DNA of 64,000 nucleotides from Longilinea sp035560795 (lineage in GTDB: Bacteria > Chloroflexota > Anaerolineae > Anaerolineales > Anaerolineaceae), in the NCBI GenBank assembly GCA_035560795.1, contig DATMYV010000035.1, positions 29,406 through 93,405 of the forward strand, written 5' to 3'. Position numbers and translations under genes: made by a program. The notes beneath the pieces were generated by a model that was not told the origin of the DNA, ran no database searches, and saw nothing but the letters and a program-made list of their open reading frames with translations. This document shows, one piece after another, positions 1-8,897 of this stretch. Positions within the stretch are counted from its first letter, which is position 1, and each line of letters starts with the position of its first letter.

Positions 1-1095
1 GAGCAAATTGCGGCCGAAATACTCGGATTTGGCCCGCTTCAGCCCTTATTGGAGGATGACACCGTGACTGAAATCATGGTGAATGGTGCCAAAAACATCT
101 ATGTGGAACGAAAAGGTAAACTCTTCCGAGTGCCATTGACCTTCGAGAACGCCGACCACGTCATGCGAATCATAGAACGGATTGTGGCACCACTTGGCCG
201 CCGTATTGATGAATCAAGTCCCTACGTAGATGCCCGTCTGCCGGATGGGTCGCGTGTTAATGCCGTCATTCCTCCGATTTCCCTGGTTGGCCCGGTTTTG
301 ACCATTCGTAAATTTGCCAAGAACCCCATCACAGTCGATCAACTGATTTCTTTTGGGACGTTGACTACGGAAGCAGTTCAATTTCTAGAAGCCTGTGTAA
401 AAGCCCGGGTCAATATCATCATTTCAGGCGGTACTGGTTCGGGAAAGACTACGCTCCTGAATGTCTTATCTGGGTTTATTCCGGCTGATGAACGCATTGT
501 CACCATTGAAAACGCGGCCGAACTTCAACTCCGACAGGAGCATGTGGTCACGCTTGAATCACGCCCCCCGAACATTGAAGGCCGCGGCGAGGTTACCATC
601 CGCGCGTTGGTCATCAATGCCCTGCGTATGCGACCCGACCGCATTATCGTCGGCGAAATCCGTGATGAAGCAGCCATCGATATGCTCCAGGCTATGAACA
701 CCGGCCATGACGGTTCAATGACGACGGCCCACTCCAACTCTCCGCGCGATACACTCTCCCGTTTGGAAACGATGACCCTGATGGCTGGTATGGAATTGCC
801 CGTTCGTGCCATTCGGGAGCAAGTTGCTTCTGCTATTGATTTGGTAGTCCATCAGGAACGTATCCGGGACGGTTCTCGTAAAATCGTCAATATCACCGAA
901 GTCACCGGCATGGAAGGTGACATCATTACAATGACGGATCTATTTGTGTTTGAACAGACTGGCTACGATAACGGCAAGGTTCAAGGGCGGTTGCGCCCGA
1001 CTGGTTTGCGCCCGAAATTTATTGAGAAGCTTGAAGCCTCCGGGATTCATCTTCCGCCAACTATTTTTGGCATCGGCGACCGCCGCCGGTTCTAA
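1..1095 (+). CDS. cpaF: Tad/Flp pilus secretion ATPase CpaF (5' partial)
   Basis: This is the hexameric cytoplasmic ATPase that powers Tad (type IVc) pilus assembly. The reading frame is open to the left window edge, so the N-terminus is missing; the TTG at 49 is not the real start because the conserved CpaF sequence continues upstream of it. Visible motifs are a Walker A (GGTGSGKTT, about residue 143 of the visible part), the Walker B-like segment RPDRIIVGEIRD, and the His-box region GHDGSMTTAHSN, all typical of VirB11/CpaF ATPases. It is followed after 42 bases by tadB and then tadC, the usual tad order, so it should work with those two membrane proteins. Other tad genes would lie to the left of the window. 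Confidence 0.95.
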   Translation, partial: EQIAAEILGFGPLQPLLEDDTVTEIMVNGAKNIYVERKGKLFRVPLTFENADHVMRIIERIVAPLGRRIDESSPYVDARLPDGSRVNAVIPPISLVGPVLTIRKFAKNPITVDQLISFGTLTTEAVQFLEACVKARVNIIISGGTGSGKTTLLNVLSGFIPADERIVTIENAAELQLRQEHVVTLESRPPNIEGRGEVTIRALVINALRMRPDRIIVGEIRDEAAIDMLQAMNTGHDGSMTTAHSNSPRDTLSRLETMTLMAGMELPVRAIREQVASAIDLVVHQERIRDGSRKIVNITEVTGMEGDIITMTDLFVFEQTGYDNGKVQGRLRPTGLRPKFIEKLEASGIHLPPTIFGIGDRRRF

Positions 1096-1137
1096 TGGTA
1101 AACACAGCTCAGAAAAACGATCCAGAAAGAGGATGAT

Positions 1138-2124
1138 ATGCTAAATGGGATAGACCCAATGACAATTTTGATCGCCGGCGAAGGTCTAGCGGTCGTCATC
1201 CTGATAATTGGACTTGCCGTTTCCATTACCTCTGAAAAATCCGAAGTCGATGAACGACTCAATCGTTACCTGGCGGCGGGACATGTTGTAGAACGCGATA
1301 CCCGGGTGAAGACCGCTGCTCTTACTGACTGGGTCAACCGGCGGGTCGAAAAATCATCTTATGGCACCACATTGGCAAGAATGCTCGCCAGGGCTGATTT
1401 AAAGCTCAAATCGGGCGAGTATATTGCCGTGATTGTGATCGCCGCCATTGCCGTTGGATTTGTCTTGTTTTTCCTCGGCGGCAGGAATATTATTGTAGGC
1501 CTACTGGGCGCAATAATCGGCGCGTTGCTACCCAATATGTATGTAAAGCGTTTACAGGGAAAGCGCCTGTTGAAATTTAACGACCAGTTGGGAGATATGC
1601 TCAACCTGATGGTAAACGGTCTGCGCGCCGGCTATTCACCTATGCAAGCTATGGAATCCGTCAGCAAGGAAATGCCAAGCCCTATTTGCGATGAATTTCG
1701 CAGGGTAGTACAGGAAATGCAATTGGGCGTTCCAATGGAACGTGCTCTTGAGAATTTGCTAAACCGGATTCCAAGCGATGACCTGGATTTGATCATCACG
1801 GCCATTAACGTTCAACGCGAAGTTGGCGGTAACCTGGCAGAAATTTTGGATACAATTTCTTACACCATTCGTGAACGCGTTCGCATCAAAGGCGAGATTC
1901 GGGTGCTTACAGCCCAAACGATGTATTCTGGCAGGTTCCTCTCCATGATCCCCTTCTTTGTAATGGGTATCCTTTACCTCTTGAATCGCGATTACATGAT
2001 GCAATTCTTCTTACCAGAGAACAACTCGCCCCTGCCATGCGGCTATATTGCTCTCGGAGTTGGTCTATTATTGATCATCAGTGGTTACTTCGTAATGAAC
2101 AAAATGGGCCAGATTGAAGTTTAG
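1138..2124 (+). CDS. tadB: Tad pilus inner-membrane protein TadB (type II secretion F domain)
   Basis: An inner-membrane platform protein of the Tad pilus machine. A first hydrophobic segment lies near residues 8-29, a paired hydrophobic region near 95-130, then the cytoplasmic T2SSF helical domain (NDQLGDMLNLMVNGLRAGYS, about residues 148-167) and two C-terminal membrane segments (about 265-325). About 330 residues is normal for TadB. The ATG at 1138 follows an AGAGG ribosome-binding site. It sits between cpaF and tadC in one operon, which supports TadB over a type II secretion GspF. The family is clear; the exact TadB/TadC labels rest on gene order. Confidence 0.9.
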   Translation: MLNGIDPMTILIAGEGLAVVILIIGLAVSITSEKSEVDERLNRYLAAGHVVERDTRVKTAALTDWVNRRVEKSSYGTTLARMLARADLKLKSGEYIAVIVIAAIAVGFVLFFLGGRNIIVGLLGAIIGALLPNMYVKRLQGKRLLKFNDQLGDMLNLMVNGLRAGYSPMQAMESVSKEMPSPICDEFRRVVQEMQLGVPMERALENLLNRIPSDDLDLIITAINVQREVGGNLAEILDTISYTIRERVRIKGEIRVLTAQTMYSGRFLSMIPFFVMGILYLLNRDYMMQFFLPENNSPLPCGYIALGVGLLLIISGYFVMNKMGQIEV

Positions 2125-2142
2125 TTGAAGAGGAGGTAGCCA

Positions 2143-3096
2143 ATGCTCCCAGTCATTATCTTTATCAGTGTGATCATTCTCGGTGCAATCATATTAACCG
2201 TGATCGGTTTACGGTCTCCCGATATGGTCAATAACCGTGCCCTGCAAGAACGCCTGGAAGATTTTACAAACAAAGGCGAGGTTGTGGATCTGCGAAAGCT
2301 GGAACTTTCCCAACCGTTTCGGGAGCGTATCATCTATCCGATTGCCCGGAAATTTGGCGAACTTGCCATTAAGTTCACGCCCCAGTATGCATTAACCTCA
2401 GTCTCACGCCGTTTGGAATTAGCTGGCAGTTCGGCCAAGTTGGATCCAACGATGATTCTCTCGATCCAATTTATCGCTGCAATTGCTTTTGGCGGAATTG
2501 TTGCATTGGTTTTCACCTTAGGGCCAACCAAGGTCGGTCTCGGAAAACTGCTCCTCTTCATTGTGCTTTTTGCAGCTTTGGGTTTCTATTTTCCCCAGCT
2601 CTGGTTGACCAGTCAGATTAATCGACGGCAAAAAAATATCCGCAAAGCCATGCCGGATGCATTGGACCTCTTAACCATTTGCGTCGAAGCTGGCCTGGGT
2701 TTTGATGCTGCCATGGCAAAAGTCAGTGAAAAATGGGAAAATGAATTAGCCCTGGCGTTTGCCCGGGTCAATGCTGAAATTCAATTAGGCAAAATTCGCC
2801 GTGAAGCCCTCCGCGACATGGCTGACCGTATTGGCATTGCAGAAATGACCAGTTTTGTCGCCGCAGTCATCCAATCAGAGCAACTGGGCGTCAGTCTGGC
2901 AAAGGTTCTAAGGATCCAGTCTGACCAAATGCGGATCAAACGGCGACAATTAGCTGAAGAGGAAGCCCATAAAGCACCCATTAAGATGTTAATCCCAATG
3001 GGTTTGTTGATTTTCCCATCGCTGATGGTCGTACTGATGACCCCGGCGGCACTAAAATTAATGCACTCCGGCCTCGGCAAGATGTTCGGACTCTAA
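2143..3096 (+). CDS. tadC: Tad pilus inner-membrane protein TadC (type II secretion F domain)
   Basis: The second platform protein of the Tad machine, likely a TadB partner. It has an N-terminal membrane anchor (residues 1-22), a pair of hydrophobic segments near 105-155, a T2SSF domain beginning around RKAMPDALDLLTICVEAGLG, and a C-terminal membrane segment near residues 285-305. A strong GAGGAGGT ribosome-binding site precedes the ATG at 2143, and only 18 bases separate it from tadB. The next gene, comF, starts 21 bases after the stop with its own AGAAGGAGAG site, so the transcript may continue into it. Confidence 0.9.
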   Translation: MLPVIIFISVIILGAIILTVIGLRSPDMVNNRALQERLEDFTNKGEVVDLRKLELSQPFRERIIYPIARKFGELAIKFTPQYALTSVSRRLELAGSSAKLDPTMILSIQFIAAIAFGGIVALVFTLGPTKVGLGKLLLFIVLFAALGFYFPQLWLTSQINRRQKNIRKAMPDALDLLTICVEAGLGFDAAMAKVSEKWENELALAFARVNAEIQLGKIRREALRDMADRIGIAEMTSFVAAVIQSEQLGVSLAKVLRIQSDQMRIKRRQLAEEEAHKAPIKMLIPMGLLIFPSLMVVLMTPAALKLMHSGLGKMFGL

Positions 3097-3117
3097 TCAG
3101 AAGGAGAGAACAATAAC

Positions 3118-3888
3118 ATGCAGCTGACGGGCGTAGCAAAGCCCACAGCTTATGTTCTCTATAAATTAATGTGGGAAGCCATCGATTGGATTTACCCACC
3201 CTATTGCGGCGGGTGTGGAAATTTTGGCGATCGATGGTGCGCCCATTGCCAGACTGGTCTGGAGGCTCTTCCAAAAGAGATTTGCCCGAAGTGTGGTGAT
3301 CCAAGTCCGGCTGGTAATTTGTGCGCGAGATGCTTAGCTGATCCACCTGAATTTTTGGAATTACGATCAGCATTCGTGTTCAAAGGTCCAGTACGAAATG
3401 CAATCCACCGTTTGAAATATACCCGTGATATGGGACTTGGTGAAGCGTTATCCAAACACTTGATCGAGTTGGCAGAAATTTCCAATTGGCCATTGGATTG
3501 TGTAACCTCGGTGCCACTATCTAATGCGCATCTTAGCGAACGTGGGTATAATCAATCTAACTTATTAGCCAGGCCGCTGGCCTTGGCTCGACGAATTCCT
3601 TTTATGCCACAAGCGCTAAGACGTACGCGAGAAACACGGGCACAGGTGGGATTGTCGGCAAAGGAACGGGATATTAACGTTCGAGATGCTTTTTGGGCGA
3701 ACGCAGATCTAGTGAAGAATAAGATGGTCGTGGTAATCGATGACGTGACCACAACCGGCTCTACAATTCGGGCTTGTGCAAGTGCGCTCCACGCAGCGGG
3801 CGCTTTATCCGTTTACGGGTTAACCCTGGCCAGAGCTGTCCTGCAGGATTTTTCACAAAATCCTGCTTCGGACAAGATTATTCAATGA
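3118..3888 (+). CDS. comF: ComF family protein (phosphoribosyltransferase fold, zinc finger)
   Basis: A cytoplasmic protein of the ComF/GntX family, needed for DNA uptake in competent bacteria and otherwise of uncertain chemistry. Four CxxC pairs (starting at Cys30, Cys41, Cys56 and Cys69) form the N-terminal zinc-binding region, and the C-terminal half carries the PRPP-binding motif VVVIDDVTTTGST (about residues 204-216). The length of 256 residues is normal. It lies between tadC and hpf; a comF-hpf neighbourhood is also familiar from Firmicutes. Next to pilus genes a role in DNA import is possible, but that is inference from location. Confidence 0.9.
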   Translation: MQLTGVAKPTAYVLYKLMWEAIDWIYPPYCGGCGNFGDRWCAHCQTGLEALPKEICPKCGDPSPAGNLCARCLADPPEFLELRSAFVFKGPVRNAIHRLKYTRDMGLGEALSKHLIELAEISNWPLDCVTSVPLSNAHLSERGYNQSNLLARPLALARRIPFMPQALRRTRETRAQVGLSAKERDINVRDAFWANADLVKNKMVVVIDDVTTTGSTIRACASALHAAGALSVYGLTLARAVLQDFSQNPASDKIIQ

Positions 3889-3933
3889 TCCCAGGGCACC
3901 TGATCGAACCTTTTCAGTTTCCAGGAGGGACCG

Positions 3934-4494
3934 ATGGCACTCACAATTGACGTTTATGCCAGAAATTTGGAAGTTACTGACCGGATCAACGAGTACGTCG
4001 AAAAAAAGGTCTCCAAGCTCGACCGTTTCTTAAGCGATATTGATGATACCCGGGTTGATCTGGCTTACGTCAAGGCTGCCCGCAGTGCGGCAGATCGGCA
4101 GGTCGCTCAAATTACCATCCGTGGCAAAGGTTTCATTCTGCGCACAGAAGAAAGCGCAGATGATATCTTTGCCGCAATTGATGCCGCCGTGGAAAAAATG
4201 CAGCGGCAAATGGAGCGATTGAAAGGAAAACGCAACCGTGGCCGCGGGGACGGCACCCCGGCATCCGAAGTCGTGAAGGAAGCTGTGGTAGTTGACGAAT
4301 ATGCATCTCCAATCATCGTTCGTCACAAGAAATTCGATTTGGTTCCCATGGACGAATTGGAAGCCATTGAACAAATGAAATTGCTTGGGCACGATAACTT
4401 CTTCGTCTTTTTTAACGCATCTACGAATACCATAAACGTGCTTTATCGCCGCCTGGATGGTACTTATGGTGTAATCGAGCCTCAATTGCGCTAA
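3934..4494 (+). CDS. hpf: Ribosome hibernation promoting factor, long form
   Basis: It binds 70S ribosomes in starvation and joins them into inactive 100S dimers. Residues 1-105 form the RaiA/YfiA-like domain that sits in the decoding region (MALTIDVYARNLEVTDRINE), followed by a charged linker (KGKRNRGRGDG) and the C-terminal dimerization domain (VRHKKFDLVPMDELEAIEQM onward). The presence of that last domain marks the long form, which dimerizes ribosomes without a separate RMF protein. AGGAGG precedes the ATG at 3934. A perfect intrinsic terminator follows at 4514, so the gene probably ends the tad-comF-hpf transcript. Confidence 0.95.
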   Translation: MALTIDVYARNLEVTDRINEYVEKKVSKLDRFLSDIDDTRVDLAYVKAARSAADRQVAQITIRGKGFILRTEESADDIFAAIDAAVEKMQRQMERLKGKRNRGRGDGTPASEVVKEAVVVDEYASPIIVRHKKFDLVPMDELEAIEQMKLLGHDNFFVFFNASTNTINVLYRRLDGTYGVIEPQLR

Positions 4495-4513
4495 TTATCG
4501 TTAGGCCGAGACC

Positions 4514-4548
4514 AGACTGCCGGGTTTTCCCGGCAGTCTTTTTATTTT
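4514..4548 (+). terminator. Intrinsic terminator after hpf
   Basis: A perfect 11-bp stem (AGACTGCCGGG at 4514-4524 with CCCGGCAGTCT at 4529-4539), a TTTT loop and a T-rich tail. It separates hpf from the efp promoter. Confidence 0.92.
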
Positions 4549-4555
4549 CCGCGCC

Positions 4556-4584
4556 TTGCCAGGTCCAACACAACACGCTATAAT
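4556..4584 (+). promoter_or_regulatory. Sigma-70-type promoter of efp
   Basis: TTGCCA at 4556-4561, a 17-bp spacer and a perfect TATAAT at 4579-4584. Transcription would begin near 4591, giving a short leader of about 36 nt before the efp start. TTGCCA recurs as the -35 element before rpsF and mutS. Confidence 0.8.
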
Positions 4585-4626
4585 TCACCCGTTTAATTCT
4601 CACCAAGAAAAAGAAGGTTTGTTGTT

Positions 4627-5184
4627 ATGATCGATGTTAATGATTTACGTAAAGGTGTCACATTTGAACTGGATGGCAACTTATATAAAGTTCTGGAATA
4701 TTCCTTTAATAAGCCCGGGCGGGGTAATGCCACCATCCGGGTGAAAGCCCGCAATTTACGCTCTGGCTCCACAATAGAAAAGACATTTATTTCGGGCAAC
4801 CAGGTCTCTGAAGCTCGCCTCGATTTCCATAATTCAACGTATCTCTACACGGATGGTGATACATATTACTTCATGGATATCGAGAATTTCGAACAATACG
4901 GCATACCAGCCAGTATTCTTGGAGATGCGACCGGTTACCTGAAAGAAGAATTACAGGTGAAGTTGACTTTTTACGATAATGAGGCAATCGACATTGAGCT
5001 GCCCACATCTGTAGATTTGCGTGTATCACAGTCTGAAATGGCCGTTAGGGGTGATACGGCTACCGGCGTTACCAAGAAAGTGACCGTTGAAACAGGCGCC
5101 AAGGTTGATGTCCCCTATTTTGTAAAAGAAGGCGACACGATCCGTGTCGATACCAGAACAGGCTCTTACCTGACCCGCGTTTAA
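4627..5184 (+). CDS. efp: Elongation factor P
   Basis: It binds between the P and E sites of the ribosome and relieves stalling at consecutive prolines. The 185-residue length and three-domain organisation are standard: N-terminal KOW-like domain (MIDVNDLRKGVTFELDGNLY), central OB domain and C-terminal OB domain ending in the signature VDTRTGSYLTRV. The loop that reaches the peptidyl-transferase centre reads KPGRGNA, with Arg32 at the tip where E. coli and Bacillus have a modified Lys. Arg32 is the rhamnosylated residue in Pseudomonas, but no earP-like gene lies nearby. A good promoter precedes it and a terminator follows, so it is transcribed alone. Confidence 0.97.
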   Translation: MIDVNDLRKGVTFELDGNLYKVLEYSFNKPGRGNATIRVKARNLRSGSTIEKTFISGNQVSEARLDFHNSTYLYTDGDTYYFMDIENFEQYGIPASILGDATGYLKEELQVKLTFYDNEAIDIELPTSVDLRVSQSEMAVRGDTATGVTKKVTVETGAKVDVPYFVKEGDTIRVDTRTGSYLTRV

Positions 5185-5225
5185 TGAATTACCTGTTAGC
5201 ATTATTCTTTATAAATGACTGCTAG

Positions 5226-5263
5226 AGTAAAAGGCCAACCTTTTTAAGGTTTGGCTTTTTACT
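5226..5263 (+). terminator. Intrinsic terminator after efp
   Basis: An imperfect hairpin of about 15 bp: AGTAAAAGGCCAACC pairs with GGTTTGGCTTTTTACT around a TTTTTAA loop. The A- and T-rich flanks pair, so it could act on both strands. Confidence 0.75.
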
Positions 5264-5278
5264 ATCCACGAGGGTTGA

Positions 5279-5614
5279 ATGCGAACACCAGCCGGATTTG
5301 AATGTCGCTACTTCTATGGCAACTATTTCCGCGGTCGAAATAACGAAGAGTGCCGCTTGATTGGCAATGTTTCGCCACCCCGCCAATGGACGCGTGATTT
5401 GTGTACGAATTGCCCGGTTCCAGGGATTTTACGGGCTAATGCCTGTCCAAACATTGTTCTAGAAGGAACCGTCAATGCCAGAATTTTGGGACGTTTTCGA
5501 AAAGTCAAGGTAAGCGCTTACTGCACCCGGGCACAAAAACCGGTTGCCGAGCCAGAAGTGGGCTGCGGGCTCTGCCACCCATTGGCAAGCACTTTATCGG
5601 ACAAGCAAGAATGA
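5279..5614 (+). CDS. Cysteine-rich conserved-looking protein of unknown function
   Basis: An unrecognised soluble protein of 111 residues with eight cysteines (9, 25, 42, 45, 56, 82, 96, 99), including two CxxC pairs (CTNC and CGLC). This spacing suggests a metal centre, zinc or iron-sulfur, but no known family is evident to me. There is no signal peptide. A GAGGG ribosome-binding site precedes the ATG at 5279. Its TGA overlaps the ATG of the HAD-DinB gene (ATGA at 5611), so the two are probably translationally coupled and may share a task. The cysteine spacing and the coupling argue that it is a real gene. Confidence 0.75.
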   Translation: MRTPAGFECRYFYGNYFRGRNNEECRLIGNVSPPRQWTRDLCTNCPVPGILRANACPNIVLEGTVNARILGRFRKVKVSAYCTRAQKPVAEPEVGCGLCHPLASTLSDKQE

Positions 5615-6801
5615 CCTTGATTTTATTGGTGGATTTGGATGGCACCCTCATTTTTAATGATATAGAGCGCTTTTTGCCTGCTTACCTTCAAAAATTGAGC
5701 AACCATCTTAAAGACCGTGTTGCTCCCACCCATATGGTCCGATCGCTGCTAGCGGGTACCAAGGCCATGGAGGATAAAGAGCTTCCCGATAAAACCCTCG
5801 AACAAGCTTTTGATGGGGTTTTTTATCCAGAGATTGGTATTTCAAAGGCGAAAATTTCCGAATCGCTTTCCTTTTTCTATGAGCGCATTTATCCTGACCT
5901 TCAAAACATAACGACTGTCATTCCTGAAGCCCAAGAGTTTGTTAAATGGGCTTTTTCACAGAATTACACCATCGCAATCGCGACTAATCCCCTATTTCCA
6001 CGCTCAGCCATCGAACAACGCCTGGCCTGGGCAGGTCTGCCGGTATCCGAATATCCTTTCGCTCTGGTCACAAGCTTCGAGAAATTCCATTTTGCCAAAC
6101 CGAATCCTGCCTATTATGCTGAAATCCTCGGTCAATTGGGATGGCCGGACATTCCTGCAGTTATGGTCGGAAACAGCTTGAGCGATGATATCCTGCCTGC
6201 CCAGGCCATCGGCGTGCCGGCTTTCCAATTGCAGACTCCCACCCCTTCGGATCATTCCTCTTCTGAGGTTTATTCTGAATTAATGAAGTGGATAAAGGAA
6301 AAAGAAAGCGCCCACCTTTCGATTTCCCAGACGCCCGAGGCGCTGACGGCTTTGTTAACGAGCACTCCAGCTGCACTTTCGACCCTGGCTTCCAGTGTCG
6401 ATCGAGACAACTGGAACAAACGGCCGCGGTCAAATGAATGGTCCCTTGGCGAGATATTTTGCCATTTACGCGATGTCGATACAGAGGTAACCCTACCCCG
6501 GACTTTGCGGATTTTGCAGGAAAATTCCCCTTTCATTACAGCCGAGGAAACCGATGTCTGGGCAGAACAGCGCAACTACCTCCAGGAGGATGCCTCAAGA
6601 GCATTGGATGGGTTTATTGACGCCCGCATTCATTTACTGCAAGCGTTAATGGCGATGAAACAGAATGATTGGTTGCGTCCTGCCCGTCATGCCATTTTTG
6701 GTCCCACAACATTAAGCGAATTACTGGTATTCACGGTAACCCACGATCAGAATCACATTCGCCAGATTGCCAAAACAATTCAATGGTTGAAAAGAAAATA
6801 A
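5611..6801 (+). CDS. HAD-family hydrolase fused to a DinB-like domain
   Basis: A two-domain protein. Residues 1 to about 230 form a HAD phosphatase-like domain: motif I VDLDGTLIF (Asp8/Asp10), motif II IATNP, a Lys in KPNPAYY, and motif IV VMVGNSLSDDI. Residues about 243-396 look like a DinB/YfiT four-helix domain with a metal-binding His triad: His285 (FCHLRD) plus His378 and His382 (THDQNH). DinB-fold proteins include metal-dependent thiol-S-transferases. The reaction is unknown; a phosphatase linked to a thiol-handling domain is a reasonable guess given the Cys-rich protein coupled just upstream. Both domains appear to keep their active residues. Confidence 0.82.
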   Translation: MTLILLVDLDGTLIFNDIERFLPAYLQKLSNHLKDRVAPTHMVRSLLAGTKAMEDKELPDKTLEQAFDGVFYPEIGISKAKISESLSFFYERIYPDLQNITTVIPEAQEFVKWAFSQNYTIAIATNPLFPRSAIEQRLAWAGLPVSEYPFALVTSFEKFHFAKPNPAYYAEILGQLGWPDIPAVMVGNSLSDDILPAQAIGVPAFQLQTPTPSDHSSSEVYSELMKWIKEKESAHLSISQTPEALTALLTSTPAALSTLASSVDRDNWNKRPRSNEWSLGEIFCHLRDVDTEVTLPRTLRILQENSPFITAEETDVWAEQRNYLQEDASRALDGFIDARIHLLQALMAMKQNDWLRPARHAIFGPTTLSELLVFTVTHDQNHIRQIAKTIQWLKRK

Positions 6802-6911
6802 GCTACACGCAATTTGACTATCCCATTTCATAAAAGAACTGTTATTTTTCATAAGAGTTTTATTAATTATTCGCTAATCCTTGTATTTTACTGGTTTCTG
6901 ATTCTTAAGAT

Positions 6912-6920
6912 TGGTATAAT
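6912..6920 (+). promoter_or_regulatory. Extended -10 promoter upstream of ftsH
   Basis: TGGTATAAT, an extended -10 element (TGnTATAAT), within the AT-rich 180-base gap before ftsH. I see no convincing -35 at the usual distance, as is common for extended -10 promoters. Confidence 0.55.
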
Positions 6921-6983
6921 CCAATCAGAATAATTGTACTGATGCAGCTAAAATAAAGTTGCATCGTTCATTTGGAGGTATTT

Positions 6984-8852
6984 GTGAATTCAAGAAATCA
7001 ATCCTACGTTGTTTATCTCTTGGTGTTTATCGCCATCATTGTCCTGGTGGTTTACACCATGGGCCAACGTAGCAGCACCGAGACCCTCACACTTAACCAA
7101 GTGGCGGGCGACGTCAAGAGTAGCCTGGTTGCCAAGATTGAAGAAAATGAAGATAATCTGACAATCACCTATCGTGATGGCACGATCGGCGAGTCGACCA
7201 AGGAACAAAATGCCACATTGGTCGAACAGCTGCTCAACTTGGGCGTCACCCAGGACCAGCTTTCCTATGACAAAATCCACCTGATTATCAAGCCGCCAAG
7301 TGCATGGCTGGGAATTCTAACTGCCTTGGGATATATCCTGCCATTCATTTTGTTGGCAGGGGCATTCTTCTTTATCTTCCGGCAAGCTCAGGGCAGCAAT
7401 AACGCTGCTATGTCATTCGGAAAATCACGTGCGCGTATGTTTACTGGCGATCACCCCACTGTAACATTCATCGATGTTGCCGGTGTCGAAGAAGCCAAAG
7501 AAGAATTACGCGAAGTCGTTGAATTTCTCCGCGAACCGCAGAAATTCATCAGCCTCGGCGCACGCATCCCTAAAGGCGTACTATTAGTCGGTCCTCCGGG
7601 AACTGGCAAGACTCTGTTAGCCAAAGCAGTTTCTGGTGAGGCTGGCGTTCCATTCTTCTCGATCTCCGGATCGGAATTTGTGGAAATGTTCGTCGGTGTT
7701 GGTGCCAGCCGCGTTCGCGACCTGTTCGATCAGGCCAAGCGACATTCTCCCTGTATCGTTTTTGTCGATGAAATTGATGCTGTTGGCCGCCAACGCGGTG
7801 CTGGTCTGGGTGGCAGCCACGATGAACGCGAGCAAACCCTCAACCAGATGCTGGTTGAAATGGACGGCTTTGATACCGACACCAATGTCATCATTATGGC
7901 AGCAACGAACCGCCCCGATATTCTCGATCCTGCATTGTTACGGCCTGGGCGTTTTGACCGCCGTGTGACTCTCGATCGTCCGGATGTCCGCGGCCGTGAA
8001 GCCATCCTCAACGTGCACATCAAGGGTAAGCCGCTTGCACCTGAAGTCAATCTGGAAATCCTTGCACGCTCGACACCCGGTTTTGTCGGCGCTGATCTGG
8101 AAAATTTGGTGAATGAAGCTGCCATCCTGGCGGCGCGGCGCAATCGGAAAACAATCTCGCAAAGCGAATTCGAAGAAGCTATTGAGCGCGTGATTGCTGG
8201 ACCTGAACGCAAAAGCCGCCTGATCAATAAGGATGAAAAACGCATCATCGCATATCACGAAGCCGGTCATGCAGTTGTAATGAACACGCTGCCGGATTCG
8301 GATCCTGTCCAGAAAGTCTCGATTATTCCGCGTGGCATGGCTGGAGGATACACTCTTGCGTTGCCTACTGAAGATCGTGTACTGATGGCCAAGAAAAAGC
8401 TTCTTGCTGAAATGGTCGGCTTGATGGGCGGTCGCGCGGCTGAGGAAGCGGTATTCGATGACATTACCTCTGGCGCTTCCAATGACATTGAACGTGTCAC
8501 GAAGCTTGCTCGAACCATGGTGACTCGTCTCGGCATGAGTGATTTGATGGGGCCAATGGTTTACGGACAAAAGGAAGAGTTGATTTTCCTGGGCCGTGAA
8601 ATTTCTGAGCAGCGCGATTACTCTGAAGCGGTTGCTGAGCAAATTGACCAGGAAGTCCGAAAACTGGTCGGCGAGAGCTATCAAAAGGCGCAAGAAATTT
8701 TGAAGAATTACCGTGCTGAACTGGACCAAGTGGCAACCAAATTACTGGAAGTGGAAACGCTTTCACGCGAAGAATTTGAAAAGATTTTTCCACCACCTGA
8801 ACCAAAACGCACCGGCATTCCGATGCTAAACGGCGGTAACGGGACCCACTAA
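6984..8852 (+). CDS. ftsH: ATP-dependent zinc metalloprotease FtsH
   Basis: A membrane-anchored AAA+ protease that degrades misfolded membrane proteins and short-lived regulators. Two membrane segments (about residues 8-27 and 108-130) flank the extracytoplasmic domain. The AAA module has Walker A GPPGTGKT (about residue 203) and Walker B VFVDEID, and the zinc-protease motif HEAGH begins at His425. I choose the GTG at 6984 because GGAGGT at 6974-6979 stands directly before it; the upstream TTG at 6972 overlaps that site. The product is 622 residues, a normal length. A hairpin with a T-run follows the gene. Confidence 0.97.
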   Translation: MNSRNQSYVVYLLVFIAIIVLVVYTMGQRSSTETLTLNQVAGDVKSSLVAKIEENEDNLTITYRDGTIGESTKEQNATLVEQLLNLGVTQDQLSYDKIHLIIKPPSAWLGILTALGYILPFILLAGAFFFIFRQAQGSNNAAMSFGKSRARMFTGDHPTVTFIDVAGVEEAKEELREVVEFLREPQKFISLGARIPKGVLLVGPPGTGKTLLAKAVSGEAGVPFFSISGSEFVEMFVGVGASRVRDLFDQAKRHSPCIVFVDEIDAVGRQRGAGLGGSHDEREQTLNQMLVEMDGFDTDTNVIIMAATNRPDILDPALLRPGRFDRRVTLDRPDVRGREAILNVHIKGKPLAPEVNLEILARSTPGFVGADLENLVNEAAILAARRNRKTISQSEFEEAIERVIAGPERKSRLINKDEKRIIAYHEAGHAVVMNTLPDSDPVQKVSIIPRGMAGGYTLALPTEDRVLMAKKKLLAEMVGLMGGRAAEEAVFDDITSGASNDIERVTKLARTMVTRLGMSDLMGPMVYGQKEELIFLGREISEQRDYSEAVAEQIDQEVRKLVGESYQKAQEILKNYRAELDQVATKLLEVETLSREEFEKIFPPPEPKRTGIPMLNGGNGTH

Positions 8853-8867
8853 AGAAAACCTGAAGAA

Positions 8868-8897
8868 GGGAGCGAGCGATCGCTCTCTTTTTTATTT
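8868..8897 (+). terminator. Terminator between convergent ftsH and miaA
   Basis: GGGAGCGA (8868-8875) pairs with TCGCTCTC (8880-8887), one G-U wobble, followed by TTTTTTATTT. It runs into the end of miaA on the other strand. Confidence 0.75.

Noticed and set aside
4030..4485. Long antisense frame opposite hpf (151 codons).
   Set aside because: It lies fully inside a well-conserved gene, with no ribosome-binding site or recognisable domain; a shadow of the hpf codon pattern.
7938..8729. Long antisense frame opposite ftsH (263 codons).
   Set aside because: Same reason: the FtsH frame carries all motifs, the opposite frame none.
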